DNA of 54,981 nucleotides, taken from contig CANPXN010000017.1 of assembly GCA_947586185.1 (NCBI GenBank), forward strand, positions 1 through 54,981, given 5' to 3'. Source of the stretch: an uncultured Clostridia bacterium (GTDB lineage Bacteria; Bacillota; Clostridia; Oscillospirales; Ruminococcaceae). Below, piece after piece: positions 1 through 6,156 of this stretch. Position 1 is the stretch's first letter, and each line of letters opens with the position of its first letter. A program made the position numbers and the translations under genes. Under the pieces are notes generated by a model. It was given only the letters and a program-made list of their open reading frames with translations, was not told the origin of the DNA and made no database searches.

Positions 1-33
1 GGTTATTTTTTTAGCCTTAAAACGGTATTTTTT

Positions 34-69
34 GCATTTTGCGTGTCACTTTTTTGCATTTTGCGTGTC
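34..69 (+). repeat. Tandem short direct repeat GCATTTTGCGTGTC
   Basis: Two exact copies of GCATTTTGCGTGTC lie at 34-47 and 56-69, 22 bases apart. A third copy with one mismatch is at 4778-4791, again upstream of a gene with a strong promoter. The function is unknown; it could be a regulator site or debris of a dispersed repeat. Confidence 0.6.
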
Positions 70-124
70 CGGCAACACTTTATGATTAGCGATTTTCAGC
101 GGTTCAGATCTAATATATATATTT

Positions 125-160
125 ATATGGCGTTCCCATGCCGTATAGGGGACGCCATAT
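125..160. repeat. Inverted repeat / hairpin
   Basis: ATATGGCGT at 125-133 is perfectly complementary to ACGCCATAT at 152-160, with CCC/GGG able to extend the stem inside. No T-run follows on the plus strand, so it is not a clear terminator for anything entering from the left. It precedes the promoter at 223-251. Confidence 0.5.
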
Positions 161-222
161 AGATATCAACGCAAAAATATTAATAAGAAATTAATATTGT
201 TAAAAATATTTTTTGAAAATTC

Positions 223-251
223 TTGACAGAATACAAAAATAGATATATAAT
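223..251 (+). promoter_or_regulatory. Consensus sigma-A promoter of the dockerin/protease cluster
   Basis: TTGACA at 223-228 and TATAAT at 246-251 are both perfect and separated by 17 bp. Transcription should start near 258 and read the dockerin-only gene, the protease and the two duplicated dockerin genes, because no terminator is seen before 3029. Confidence 0.85.
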
Positions 252-313
252 AAAGTTACAGGAAGAAAATTCCACGACGGTTAGGAAAGACAACAATAAA
301 AGGAGGAATTAAT

Positions 314-613
314 ATGGTTAAAAAATTTTTATCTGTTTTATCAGCGGCGGCAATAATGATTACCGCTTTGGCTTCGGCGGCTTTTTCGGCTGGGGCGTTC
401 ACGATTGATGAAAAAAGAATGGATGTTAATCAGGATGGCTCAATTGATATGATGGATCTTGTTGCGTTCAGTAAGTATTTTGTGGGATTTTATGGTGTTA
501 TAGATTCAAGATGCTATGATATTGACCATGACGGTATTACAGGCGCCGCTGACTTGAAAATACTTAGAATGTACGTCAGCGAGCAAGAAGTTGTATCATG
601 GGAAATTGTTTAA
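314..613 (+). CDS. Small secreted dockerin-only protein
   Basis: A 99-residue protein with an N-terminal signal peptide (residues ~1-28, Lys-rich start, Ala-rich core ending SAGA). What follows is essentially only a type I dockerin: two calcium-loop repeats, DVNQDGSID (~38-46) and DIDHDGITG (~71-79), each followed by a helix. In known cellulosomes dockerins dock secreted proteins to cohesins of a scaffoldin. Here no catalytic or binding module is attached, which is unusual. AGGAGG at 301-306 is 7 bp before the ATG. It is the first gene of a four-gene run that ends at the hairpin at 3029. It could be a free competitor or filler for cohesin sites, or a fragment of a once larger enzyme; the sequence does not decide. 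Confidence 0.8.
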   Translation: MVKKFLSVLSAAAIMITALASAAFSAGAFTIDEKRMDVNQDGSIDMMDLVAFSKYFVGFYGVIDSRCYDIDHDGITGAADLKILRMYVSEQEVVSWEIV

Positions 614-629
614 AAGGAGGTAGATTTAT

Positions 630-1535
630 ATGTTTAGTTTAAGAAAGGTTTTTATGAAGCCGGCAGCAATTCTATTGTCAGCAGTAATGCTTGTGGGAGG
701 CTCACTTGTAAGCAGCTACGACCATACAGATGCGGCAAGCAACAGTATTACATATATTAAGCATTATTACAATTCAACAAAGCCGGATGAAGAATATTCA
801 CTTACTAAGGTTGACCTTTATCCATATGCGGTTAATGCACTTAGTGAAGCAGGCATAAATTCGACTGACCCACGTCCTGATGCAACCTCGGGCGAAGGTA
901 TTGTTAACATAGCTGATTGTGCAACAGGATTTATTATCGGTAAGCATGAAATAATGACAGCCGGTCATATGGCTTATTATGCAGTAGGGCATCAATTTTC
1001 AGATATACAGCATATTTATGTAAGCGGAACAAATGCGGCTGATCATTCGATTGATTTAACGCCTGTTTCCTGTCATATATCAAAGGATTATAAGACTATT
1101 GCTGATAAGATAGCCAGTTCTAGTTCTACTCCAGAAAAGGCTTGTTGTGATTTTGCTATAATAGTTGTTGAAGAGGATTTAACTGAATATGGAATATTGC
1201 CGTTGGGTATTGCAAATAGTGACGCTATATCAAACGAAACATACTTACACACCTTAGGATATTTGTTTGAAGGAAATAAACCATTAAAATATGGAAGCGG
1301 TTATTTGACTTTCTACCAAAACATAGGCGATTTTTATTATTTAAAGAGTGATAACATGTACACATATGGAGGTACAAGTGGAGGTCCTTTATATTCTTCT
1401 TGTAAGATAAACGGAGAAGTCTTTACAACAGTAATAGGAATTGCATCGGCAGGTCGTCATGAAATCTCCAGATCCACTTATGCCGGAGTGACCAGTGATA
1501 CACTTAAATTTGCTTATGATAACGATTATCTATAA
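630..1535 (+). CDS. Secreted V8-like serine protease (S1 family)
   Basis: A 301-residue protein with a signal peptide (~1-37). The chymotrypsin-fold triad is readable: His113 in MTAGH, Asp174 in CCDFAII, and Ser250 in YGGTSGGP, the GxSGGP nucleophile motif. The order and spacing fit the glutamyl-endopeptidase (V8/S1B) branch rather than subtilisins. There is no dockerin on the protein itself, although its neighbours on both sides carry one. AGGAGG at 615-620 lies 9 bp before the start. Co-transcription with the dockerin genes suggests a role in extracellular protein turnover or processing of surface complexes, which is inference. The last ~12 codons are also found as a relic at ~2252-2286, showing that the downstream duplication broke inside this gene. 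Confidence 0.85.
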   Translation: MFSLRKVFMKPAAILLSAVMLVGGSLVSSYDHTDAASNSITYIKHYYNSTKPDEEYSLTKVDLYPYAVNALSEAGINSTDPRPDATSGEGIVNIADCATGFIIGKHEIMTAGHMAYYAVGHQFSDIQHIYVSGTNAADHSIDLTPVSCHISKDYKTIADKIASSSSTPEKACCDFAIIVVEEDLTEYGILPLGIANSDAISNETYLHTLGYLFEGNKPLKYGSGYLTFYQNIGDFYYLKSDNMYTYGGTSGGPLYSSCKINGEVFTTVIGIASAGRHEISRSTYAGVTSDTLKFAYDNDYL

Positions 1536-1550
1536 AAGGAGTTGATATTT

Positions 1551-2243
1551 ATGAAAAAAGCAAAAAAATTATTGGCAGTTTTGTCAGCTGTACTTATTTC
1601 ATCTTTTGCTATGGTGACAAGTGCATCTGCAATTTTCAGAGGAGTAGAATGTAAAGGCGTATATTATTCAGCAGAAGAATTTTGGGAGATTATTGACAAA
1701 TCAAAACAGATCAAGCTTGAGATTGACAAGGATTATTTGCTTGAAATTCCGGATCAAGCAAGTAATGTGGCATTGTATAAATACGGCACTAATAATGATT
1801 TAATTGATACAAATTCAGAGCTTTATAAATTTCTTAAAACATATAAATTTGATATTTTGGATTATAATTATTTATTTGATATGGGAGTGTCCTCAAGTGA
1901 TGTTCCTTGGAAGGAAAATGAGTTTGGCGTTATTCTTATAGCTGAAAATGGTGAAACATCTGAAGAGCTGTGCAGAAAGCTTGAGGAGTTCCCGGAGATT
2001 ATATCTGCATGTTCAGAAACGTGTTGTATGTTTGAGATGAATTCAGGAACAGAAATTGATGTGGTTTCCGGCGATCTAAGCATGGACGGCAAGGTGAACA
2101 TAGTTGACGCTGTGAAGCTTGCAAAATATAACGCTGACCCGACTGCTTTTCCGCTGCTTACCTATAGTCAGCTTGCTGCGGATATTAACGGTGACGGCGA
2201 GCTTACAAATGCGGATTTGGTTGCACTTATACAGATGATCTGA
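1551..2243 (+). CDS. Secreted dockerin protein of unknown domain, copy 1
   Basis: A 230-residue protein. I chose ATG 1551 because AAGGAG (1536-1541) lies 9 bp upstream; an in-frame TTG at 1542 touches that site. Residues 1-27 are a signal peptide, ~28-172 an unrecognised domain, and ~173-230 a type I dockerin (loops SMDGKVN and DINGDGELT). The part before the dockerin (~120-165) has a strand-helix-strand look with a CC pair, vaguely like subtilisin propeptide inhibitors, but I cannot claim homology. The mature protein is identical to that of copy 2. Its place directly after a serine protease gene makes a substrate, chaperone or inhibitor role thinkable, but this is unproven. Confidence 0.75.
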   Translation: MKKAKKLLAVLSAVLISSFAMVTSASAIFRGVECKGVYYSAEEFWEIIDKSKQIKLEIDKDYLLEIPDQASNVALYKYGTNNDLIDTNSELYKFLKTYKFDILDYNYLFDMGVSSSDVPWKENEFGVILIAENGETSEELCRKLEEFPEIISACSETCCMFEMNSGTEIDVVSGDLSMDGKVNIVDAVKLAKYNADPTAFPLLTYSQLAADINGDGELTNADLVALIQMI

Positions 2244-2301
2244 TTTAGATGTACTTAAATTTGCTTATGACAATGATTATCTTTAATAGGAGTTGATATT
2301 T

Positions 2302-2994
2302 ATGAAAAAAGCAAAAAAATTATTGGCAGTTCTGTCTGCTGCGCTTATTTCATCGCTTGCTTTGGCAACAAATGCGTCTGCAATTTTCAGAGGAGTAGAA
2401 TGTAAAGGCGTATATTATTCAGCAGAAGAATTTTGGGAGATTATTGACAAATCAAAACAGATCAAGCTTGAGATTGACAAGGATTATTTGCTTGAAATTC
2501 CGGATCAAGCAAGTAATGTGGCATTGTATAAATACGGCACTAATAATGATTTAATTGATACAAATTCAGAGCTTTATAAATTTCTTAAAACATATAAATT
2601 TGATATTTTGGATTATAATTATTTATTTGATATGGGAGTGTCCTCAAGTGATGTTCCTTGGAAGGAAAATGAGTTTGGCGTTATTCTTATAGCTGAAAAT
2701 GGTGAAACATCTGAAGAGCTGTGCAGAAAGCTTGAGGAGTTCCCGGAGATTATATCTGCATGTTCAGAAACGTGTTGTATGTTTGAGATGAATTCAGGAA
2801 CAGAAATTGATGTGGTTTCCGGCGATCTAAGCATGGACGGCAAGGTGAACATAGTTGACGCTGTGAAGCTTGCAAAATATAACGCTGACCCGACTGCTTT
2901 TCCGCTGCTTACCTACAGTCAGCTTGCTGCGGATATCAATGGTGACGGTGAGCTTACAAATGCGGATTTGGTTGCTCTTATACAGATGATCTGA
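2302..2994 (+). CDS. Secreted dockerin protein of unknown domain, copy 2
   Basis: A 230-residue protein starting at ATG 2302, with AGGAG at 2288-2292 spaced 9 bp (the in-frame TTG at 2293 is less likely). It is the tandem copy of the preceding gene: the mature domain and dockerin are identical at the protein level, and all amino-acid changes fall in the signal peptide (for example ISSLALATNASA against ISSFAMVTSASA). Function unknown; secretion and binding to a cohesin are predicted from the signal peptide and the two-loop dockerin. It is the last gene of the cluster, followed by the hairpin at 3029-3058. Confidence 0.75.
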   Translation: MKKAKKLLAVLSAALISSLALATNASAIFRGVECKGVYYSAEEFWEIIDKSKQIKLEIDKDYLLEIPDQASNVALYKYGTNNDLIDTNSELYKFLKTYKFDILDYNYLFDMGVSSSDVPWKENEFGVILIAENGETSEELCRKLEEFPEIISACSETCCMFEMNSGTEIDVVSGDLSMDGKVNIVDAVKLAKYNADPTAFPLLTYSQLAADINGDGELTNADLVALIQMI

Positions 2995-3028
2995 TTTAAG
3001 CGTTCCCCCAAAGTTTCATATACTAAAT

Positions 3029-3058
3029 GACCCTCCTGATTGATTTTTCAGGAGGGTC
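3029..3058. terminator. Hairpin between convergent genes
   Basis: GACCCTCCTGA (3029-3039) pairs perfectly with TCAGGAGGGTC (3048-3058) around an 8-base loop. It lies between the dockerin cluster (plus) and ldh (minus) and probably serves both; the U-tract is weak on either side. Confidence 0.7.
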
Positions 3059-3082
3059 GCACTCGTTTATGGCAAGCTGTTG

Positions 3083-4021
3083 TTATATATCAAGTTCTGA
3101 AATAACATTTTTCAGAGTATTCACTGATTTTTCAAGACGTTTGTTTTCATCTTCATTGAGAGGTATATCCAGAACCTTTTCGATACCGTCATGACCTACA
3201 ATAGCCGGTACGCCAATACATACATCATTTAGTCCATAGTGATTGTCTATATAGCATGACACCGGCAGTATTGAATGCTCATCTCTTACTATTGAACGCA
3301 CGATTCTTAATACAGCCATGGCAATACCATAGTATGTTGCCTTTTTCTTTTCTATTACTTCATAAGCGCTGTCCCGAACGTCTTCATAGAGGTCATGCAG
3401 AGAATCTCCGCCGCATTTTCCGAATATGCTGCAAAATCCGTCAAGGTCTATTCCTGAAACATTAGCGCTGCTCCATACCGCAAGCTCGCTGTCACCATGC
3501 TCACCGATTATAAATGCGTGGACGCTTCTGCTGTCAACGGAAAGATATTCTCCGAGAAGATATTTAAGTCTTGCAGTATCTAAAACTGTACCGGAGCCGA
3601 TCACTCTTTCTTTTGGATAGCCTGAAATTTTTATAGCTGCATAGGTCAGAATATCAACTGGATTAGAAACGATCAGAAGTATTGCGTCTTTTGTTACCTT
3701 GGAAATACTTGGAATGATATTTTTGAATATCTCAATATTTTTGTGTACCATATCAAGTCGTGTTTCATCTGGTCTTTGGGCTGTGCCGGCTGTTATTATT
3801 ATCATGTAGCAGTCTGACAAATCATTATAGTTTCCGGCATAAATTTTCATTGGATTTGCAAAAGGTATGCCGTGACTTAAATCCATAGCTTCACCCTCTG
3901 CCTTGGCATAATTAGCGTCAATCAATACCATTTCTGAAAATAATCCACTTTGCATAAGTGTAAAAGCAATAGTAGCTCCAACAAAGCCGCAGCCTATAAC
4001 TGCACATTTTTGTTTGTTCAT
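3083..4021 (-). CDS. ldh: L-lactate dehydrogenase
   Basis: A 312-residue NAD-dependent L-lactate dehydrogenase, which reduces pyruvate to lactate and regenerates NAD+ in fermentation. The Rossmann glycines GCGFVG are at 10-15, the active-site loop AQRPDETR has Gln82 (LDH type; malate dehydrogenases have Arg here) and Arg88, and IGEHGDSE carries the catalytic His175. The length is normal. AAGGAG precedes the ATG. The gene stands alone on the minus strand, convergent with the dockerin cluster. The upstream region has no promoter as clear as the others in this window. Confidence 0.93.
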   Translation of the reverse strand: MNKQKCAVIGCGFVGATIAFTLMQSGLFSEMVLIDANYAKAEGEAMDLSHGIPFANPMKIYAGNYNDLSDCYMIIITAGTAQRPDETRLDMVHKNIEIFKNIIPSISKVTKDAILLIVSNPVDILTYAAIKISGYPKERVIGSGTVLDTARLKYLLGEYLSVDSRSVHAFIIGEHGDSELAVWSSANVSGIDLDGFCSIFGKCGGDSLHDLYEDVRDSAYEVIEKKKATYYGIAMAVLRIVRSIVRDEHSILPVSCYIDNHYGLNDVCIGVPAIVGHDGIEKVLDIPLNEDENKRLEKSVNTLKNVISELDI

Positions 4022-4156
4022 ATTTTTTCTCCTTATAGTTTTTTATTATGATTTTCCGAAATTTGATATTTATACATATTTTAAGAATTTGAAAAATAAT
4101 CCATTATTTATTGCTTCTGTTAGTGCGATAGTGTCGAAATTTGCGATAAAATACAG

Positions 4157-4185
4157 TTGATTTTCCTTTCTAAATATGATATAAT
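4157..4185 (+). promoter_or_regulatory. Promoter of a short non-coding transcript
   Basis: TTGATT (4157-4162), 17 bp, TATAAT (4180-4185), pointing away from ldh. No plausible protein start follows; the expected transcript, from ~4192, runs into a hairpin with a T-run at 4246-4278. Confidence 0.65.
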
Positions 4186-4191
4186 ACAGTT

Positions 4192-4278
4192 GTAGAACAA
4201 AAATAAACAGAAAAGAAAGAGACAAAAAGAACAAAGGAAAAGAGGCTGGAGGAAATTCTTCTCCAGTCATTTTTCTTA
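4192..4278 (+). ncRNA. Candidate small RNA, purine-rich, with terminator
   Basis: Starting from the promoter at 4157-4185, the predicted transcript is ~85 nt: an unstructured A/G-rich 5' half (4200-4240) followed by CTGGAG/CTCCAG (4246-4251 with 4261-4266) and TCATTTTTCTT. The layout is that of a terminated sRNA or an attenuated leader of the element that follows. It is unnamed; existence depends on the promoter being active. Confidence 0.4.
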
Positions 4279-4650
4279 TATAATAGCAATAAAACCCCGG
4301 CCAAGCTAAGGGTTCCCTTAAAGCTATCTCAAAAGTGTACAGAACAGGCTTTGTATCAATTTTATTGCTGAAATGTCAGGCAATTATTCTCTTGAAAACA
4401 GGTCTATGATCACGCACGGATAGTAAAATCTGTTTCAAGTTTTTATGTATGTTATATCACTACGCTATCAACTTGAGAAGGACAGCTCACGTTTGATGAT
4501 TCAGACCCGTTTAACGGGTAAGCTGTAACAATTACGCAGCAGAACGTAGCCGCATACGTCCGTGTTAGTACGCCTTTCAAGGCGTGGCTTGTATTCTGAG
4601 CCTCTATGGGGCGTTTATGGAACAACCCCCGGCCAGGCCGGGGGTTGTTT
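4279..4650 (+). ncRNA. Candidate structured RNA or relic of an IS200/IS605-like end
   Basis: A -10-like TATAAT (4279-4284) precedes ~360 bases rich in stems and with no accepted gene. Stems seen: AAGGG/CCCTT near 4308-4319; CTTGAAAACAG (4391-4401) with CTGTTTCAAG (4440-4449); ACCCGTT/AACGGGT (4504-4518) nested in ACAGCT/AGCTGT; CGCCTT/AAGGCG (4571-4584); and a 13-bp GC-rich hairpin (4621-4649) with T's after it. Both ends share ACCCCGGCCA. No RNase P, tmRNA, SRP or 6S signature was recognised. Alternatives are a new structured RNA on either strand, or the non-coding remains of a transposon with palindromic ends. Confidence 0.4.
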
Positions 4651-4653
4651 ATT
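4621..4653. terminator. Strong GC-rich terminator hairpin
   Basis: AACAACCCCCGGC pairs with GCCGGGGGTTGTT (4621-4633 with 4637-4649) around three bases, followed by TTTATT. It closes the structured element and insulates the gene at 4889. Confidence 0.7.
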
Positions 4654-4799
4654 GTGACATGCAAAAATATTTAATTTAATACTTTCTCAACTTTTCTTAT
4701 TCGATAAATGGCGTGGTTACGCTGGTTATAACCTCTGTTCCGCAAATTTACTGCTTTTCTCCGCTTTTATGCATTTTGCATTTTGCTTGTCACTTAACA

Positions 4800-4851
4800 T
4801 TAGAAGTAATTCACAAAAATCATTGAAACATTGAAAATTATGTGCTATAAT
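4800..4851 (+). promoter_or_regulatory. Promoter module A of the pyrophosphatase-like gene
   Basis: TTGAAA (4823-4828), 17 bp, TATAAT (4846-4851). Upstream it carries TTAGAAGTAATTCACAAAAA (4800-4819). The same 20-mer, -35, spacer and -10 recur at 5983-6036 in front of the PL11 lyase gene. Confidence 0.75.
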
Positions 4852-4888
4852 AAAAAACATAAAATTCAAATTACTGGAGGAAAAAACA

Positions 4889-5212
4889 ATGATTGGCGAT
4901 ATCGTGACCGTAACTGTCGACAGACCCCTTGGAAGCTATCATCCTGAGTATAAGGATATGTATTATCCAATCAACTATGGTTACATTGAAGGCATTATCG
5001 CACCGGATGGTGAAGAACAGGACGCTTACATTTTAGGTGTAAATGAGCCAGTAGAAACATTTACTGGTAAAATAATCGCAATCGTTCATAGATTAGATGA
5101 TGTCGAAGAAAAATGGGTTGTATGCCCTGAAAATATATCCTACAGCAAGGAAGAAGTAATGAAACAAATCGAATTTCAGGAGCAGTATTACCAGTCTGAA
5201 ATCATAATGTAA
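4889..5212 (+). CDS. Small inorganic pyrophosphatase-like protein
   Basis: A 107-residue protein resembling the core of family I inorganic pyrophosphatases, which hydrolyse PPi in the cytoplasm. Recognisable blocks are YYPINYGYIEG (family YPxNYGYI) and PDGEEQDAYILG, matching the metal-binding DGDPxDxLV loop with one Asp replaced by Glu. HRLDDVEEKWVV matches the second acidic block, followed by Lys. It is much shorter than the usual ~170-180 residues and lacks the N-terminal strands that hold part of the active site. GGAGG lies 7-8 bp before the ATG. It could be a reduced phosphatase or a divergent member with another substrate. Confidence 0.7.
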   Translation: MIGDIVTVTVDRPLGSYHPEYKDMYYPINYGYIEGIIAPDGEEQDAYILGVNEPVETFTGKIIAIVHRLDDVEEKWVVCPENISYSKEEVMKQIEFQEQYYQSEIIM

Positions 5213-5309
5213 ATTTCACATACACAATTGAATAATTTCAAAAACTGTCTGTGGAGTGAACCACGGGCGGATGTTGACATGTATATAGTTTTATAATTTG
5301 TAATCCAAC

Positions 5310-5777
5310 TTACAATTTATATTGCATAAAGTTTCTATTATGCGTAAATCCATATGCAGTATAGAGTTTTACTCCCATATCAGAAGCTGTAATTTGAACA
5401 GTAGCACATCCATACTTTCTTGCTTCTTCTATGACTCTTTTAAGAAGTTCCTTTGCAATGCCCATACGTCTATAACTAGGATTGGTAAACATACTTGACA
5501 AGAGTCCTATTTTCCCTGTTGGACATCCAAAATATGGTGGCTTTTCAACGAATGACATTCCGCTTGTTCCTATGATTTTATTACCATCTAAAGCAATCCA
5601 TGATACAAATGTGTCATCTGCCATATGTCGATTATAATAATCCTTGAGTGATGGTTGTATATCAATATCTTCTTTTGCACCTTCTTCTCTTAATTGATTG
5701 ATCCTCATTACGATGAAGGTATCAAGTTCTTTTTCAGTCAGTCGTTTATATGTTATTTCCAATTTAGTAGTCCTCAC
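5310..5777 (-). CDS. GNAT-family N-acetyltransferase
   Basis: A 155-residue GCN5-related acetyltransferase, transferring acetyl from acetyl-CoA to an amine of unknown identity. The acetyl-CoA pyrophosphate loop is seen as NPSYRRMGIAKELL (~residues 99-112, the RxxGxA/G motif) after the strand GLLSSMFT; the C-terminal half ends with AYGFTHNRNF, typical of GNATs. It stands alone, convergent with the plus-strand gene at 4889. The substrate cannot be told from the sequence. Confidence 0.85.
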   Translation of the reverse strand: MRTTKLEITYKRLTEKELDTFIVMRINQLREEGAKEDIDIQPSLKDYYNRHMADDTFVSWIALDGNKIIGTSGMSFVEKPPYFGCPTGKIGLLSSMFTNPSYRRMGIAKELLKRVIEEARKYGCATVQITASDMGVKLYTAYGFTHNRNFMQYKL

Positions 5778-5982
5778 AGTCTTAGTTCTTTTTTACGCCA
5801 TTATTATATCACCTCAATACGAAAAAGTCAAAACCTGAATCCGTTTCATCAACAGACGTGTATTATCGGAACGCCTCAAAAAGGCAAAATCTGAAATATG
5901 CGAGTTTTATTACATACTTGTATAATATTACTAAAATTAAGCCAAAAATTCACATATTTTTTTCATGTAAATTGACTCTAAT

Positions 5983-6036
5983 TTAGAAGTAATTCACAAA
6001 AAAAGTATTGAAACATTGAAAATTCTGTGGTATGAT
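5983..6036 (+). promoter_or_regulatory. Promoter module B of the PL11 lyase gene
   Basis: TTGAAA (6008-6013), 17 bp, TATGAT (6031-6036), with the same upstream 20-mer (5983-6002) as the promoter at 4800-4851. The spacer is nearly identical too. This suggests co-regulation or a common origin of the two promoters. Confidence 0.75.
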
Positions 6037-6050
6037 AAAAAGTGAAGTTT

Positions 6051-6084
6051 ATTTATAATTTCTTACATATAAGAAATTATAAAT
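6051..6084 (+). promoter_or_regulatory. 5' UTR stem-loop
   Basis: ATTTATAATTTCTTA (6051-6065) pairs perfectly with 6070-6084 around CATA. With a start expected near 6043, this stem sits at the very 5' end of the mRNA, where such stems are known to protect transcripts from decay. It lacks a T-run and is not a terminator. Confidence 0.6.
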
Positions 6085-6156
6085 AGCAAAAATTAAGGCT
6101 GCACAGTATGCTTTTGTGCGGTGCTGCCTATAAAAATATTTATTAGGGGGAAAATT

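Larger units (their letters stand above)
1502..2994 (+). repeat. Tandem duplication, 751-bp unit
   Basis: Sequence from ~1502 recurs with an offset of 751 bp through 2994. The second unit opens with a decayed copy of the protease 3' end (~2252-2286, still translating as LKFAYDNDYL and stop), so the unit spanned the protease tail plus the dockerin gene. The core from ~1630 to 2164 is identical in both copies, while the signal-peptide codons and the last ~80 bases differ, a pattern expected after gene conversion of the middle. Confidence 0.95.
5778..6156. other. Intergenic region with shared promoter and 5' hairpin
   Basis: No gene is supported between the divergent GNAT gene and the PL11 lyase. 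It holds the promoter module at 5983-6036 and a 15-bp hairpin at 6051-6084, and a shorter one (GCAC/GTGC, ~6101-6120) just before the ribosome binding site. Confidence 0.6.

Noticed and set aside
4192-4650. tmRNA, RNase P RNA, SRP RNA or 6S RNA
   Set aside because: None of the invariant blocks of these RNAs could be found on either strand, so I left the element unnamed.
4452-4664. A 70-codon minus-strand frame in the structured element
   Set aside because: It begins beyond the GC-rich hairpin and reads through the stems; composition and lack of a binding site suggest non-coding sequence.
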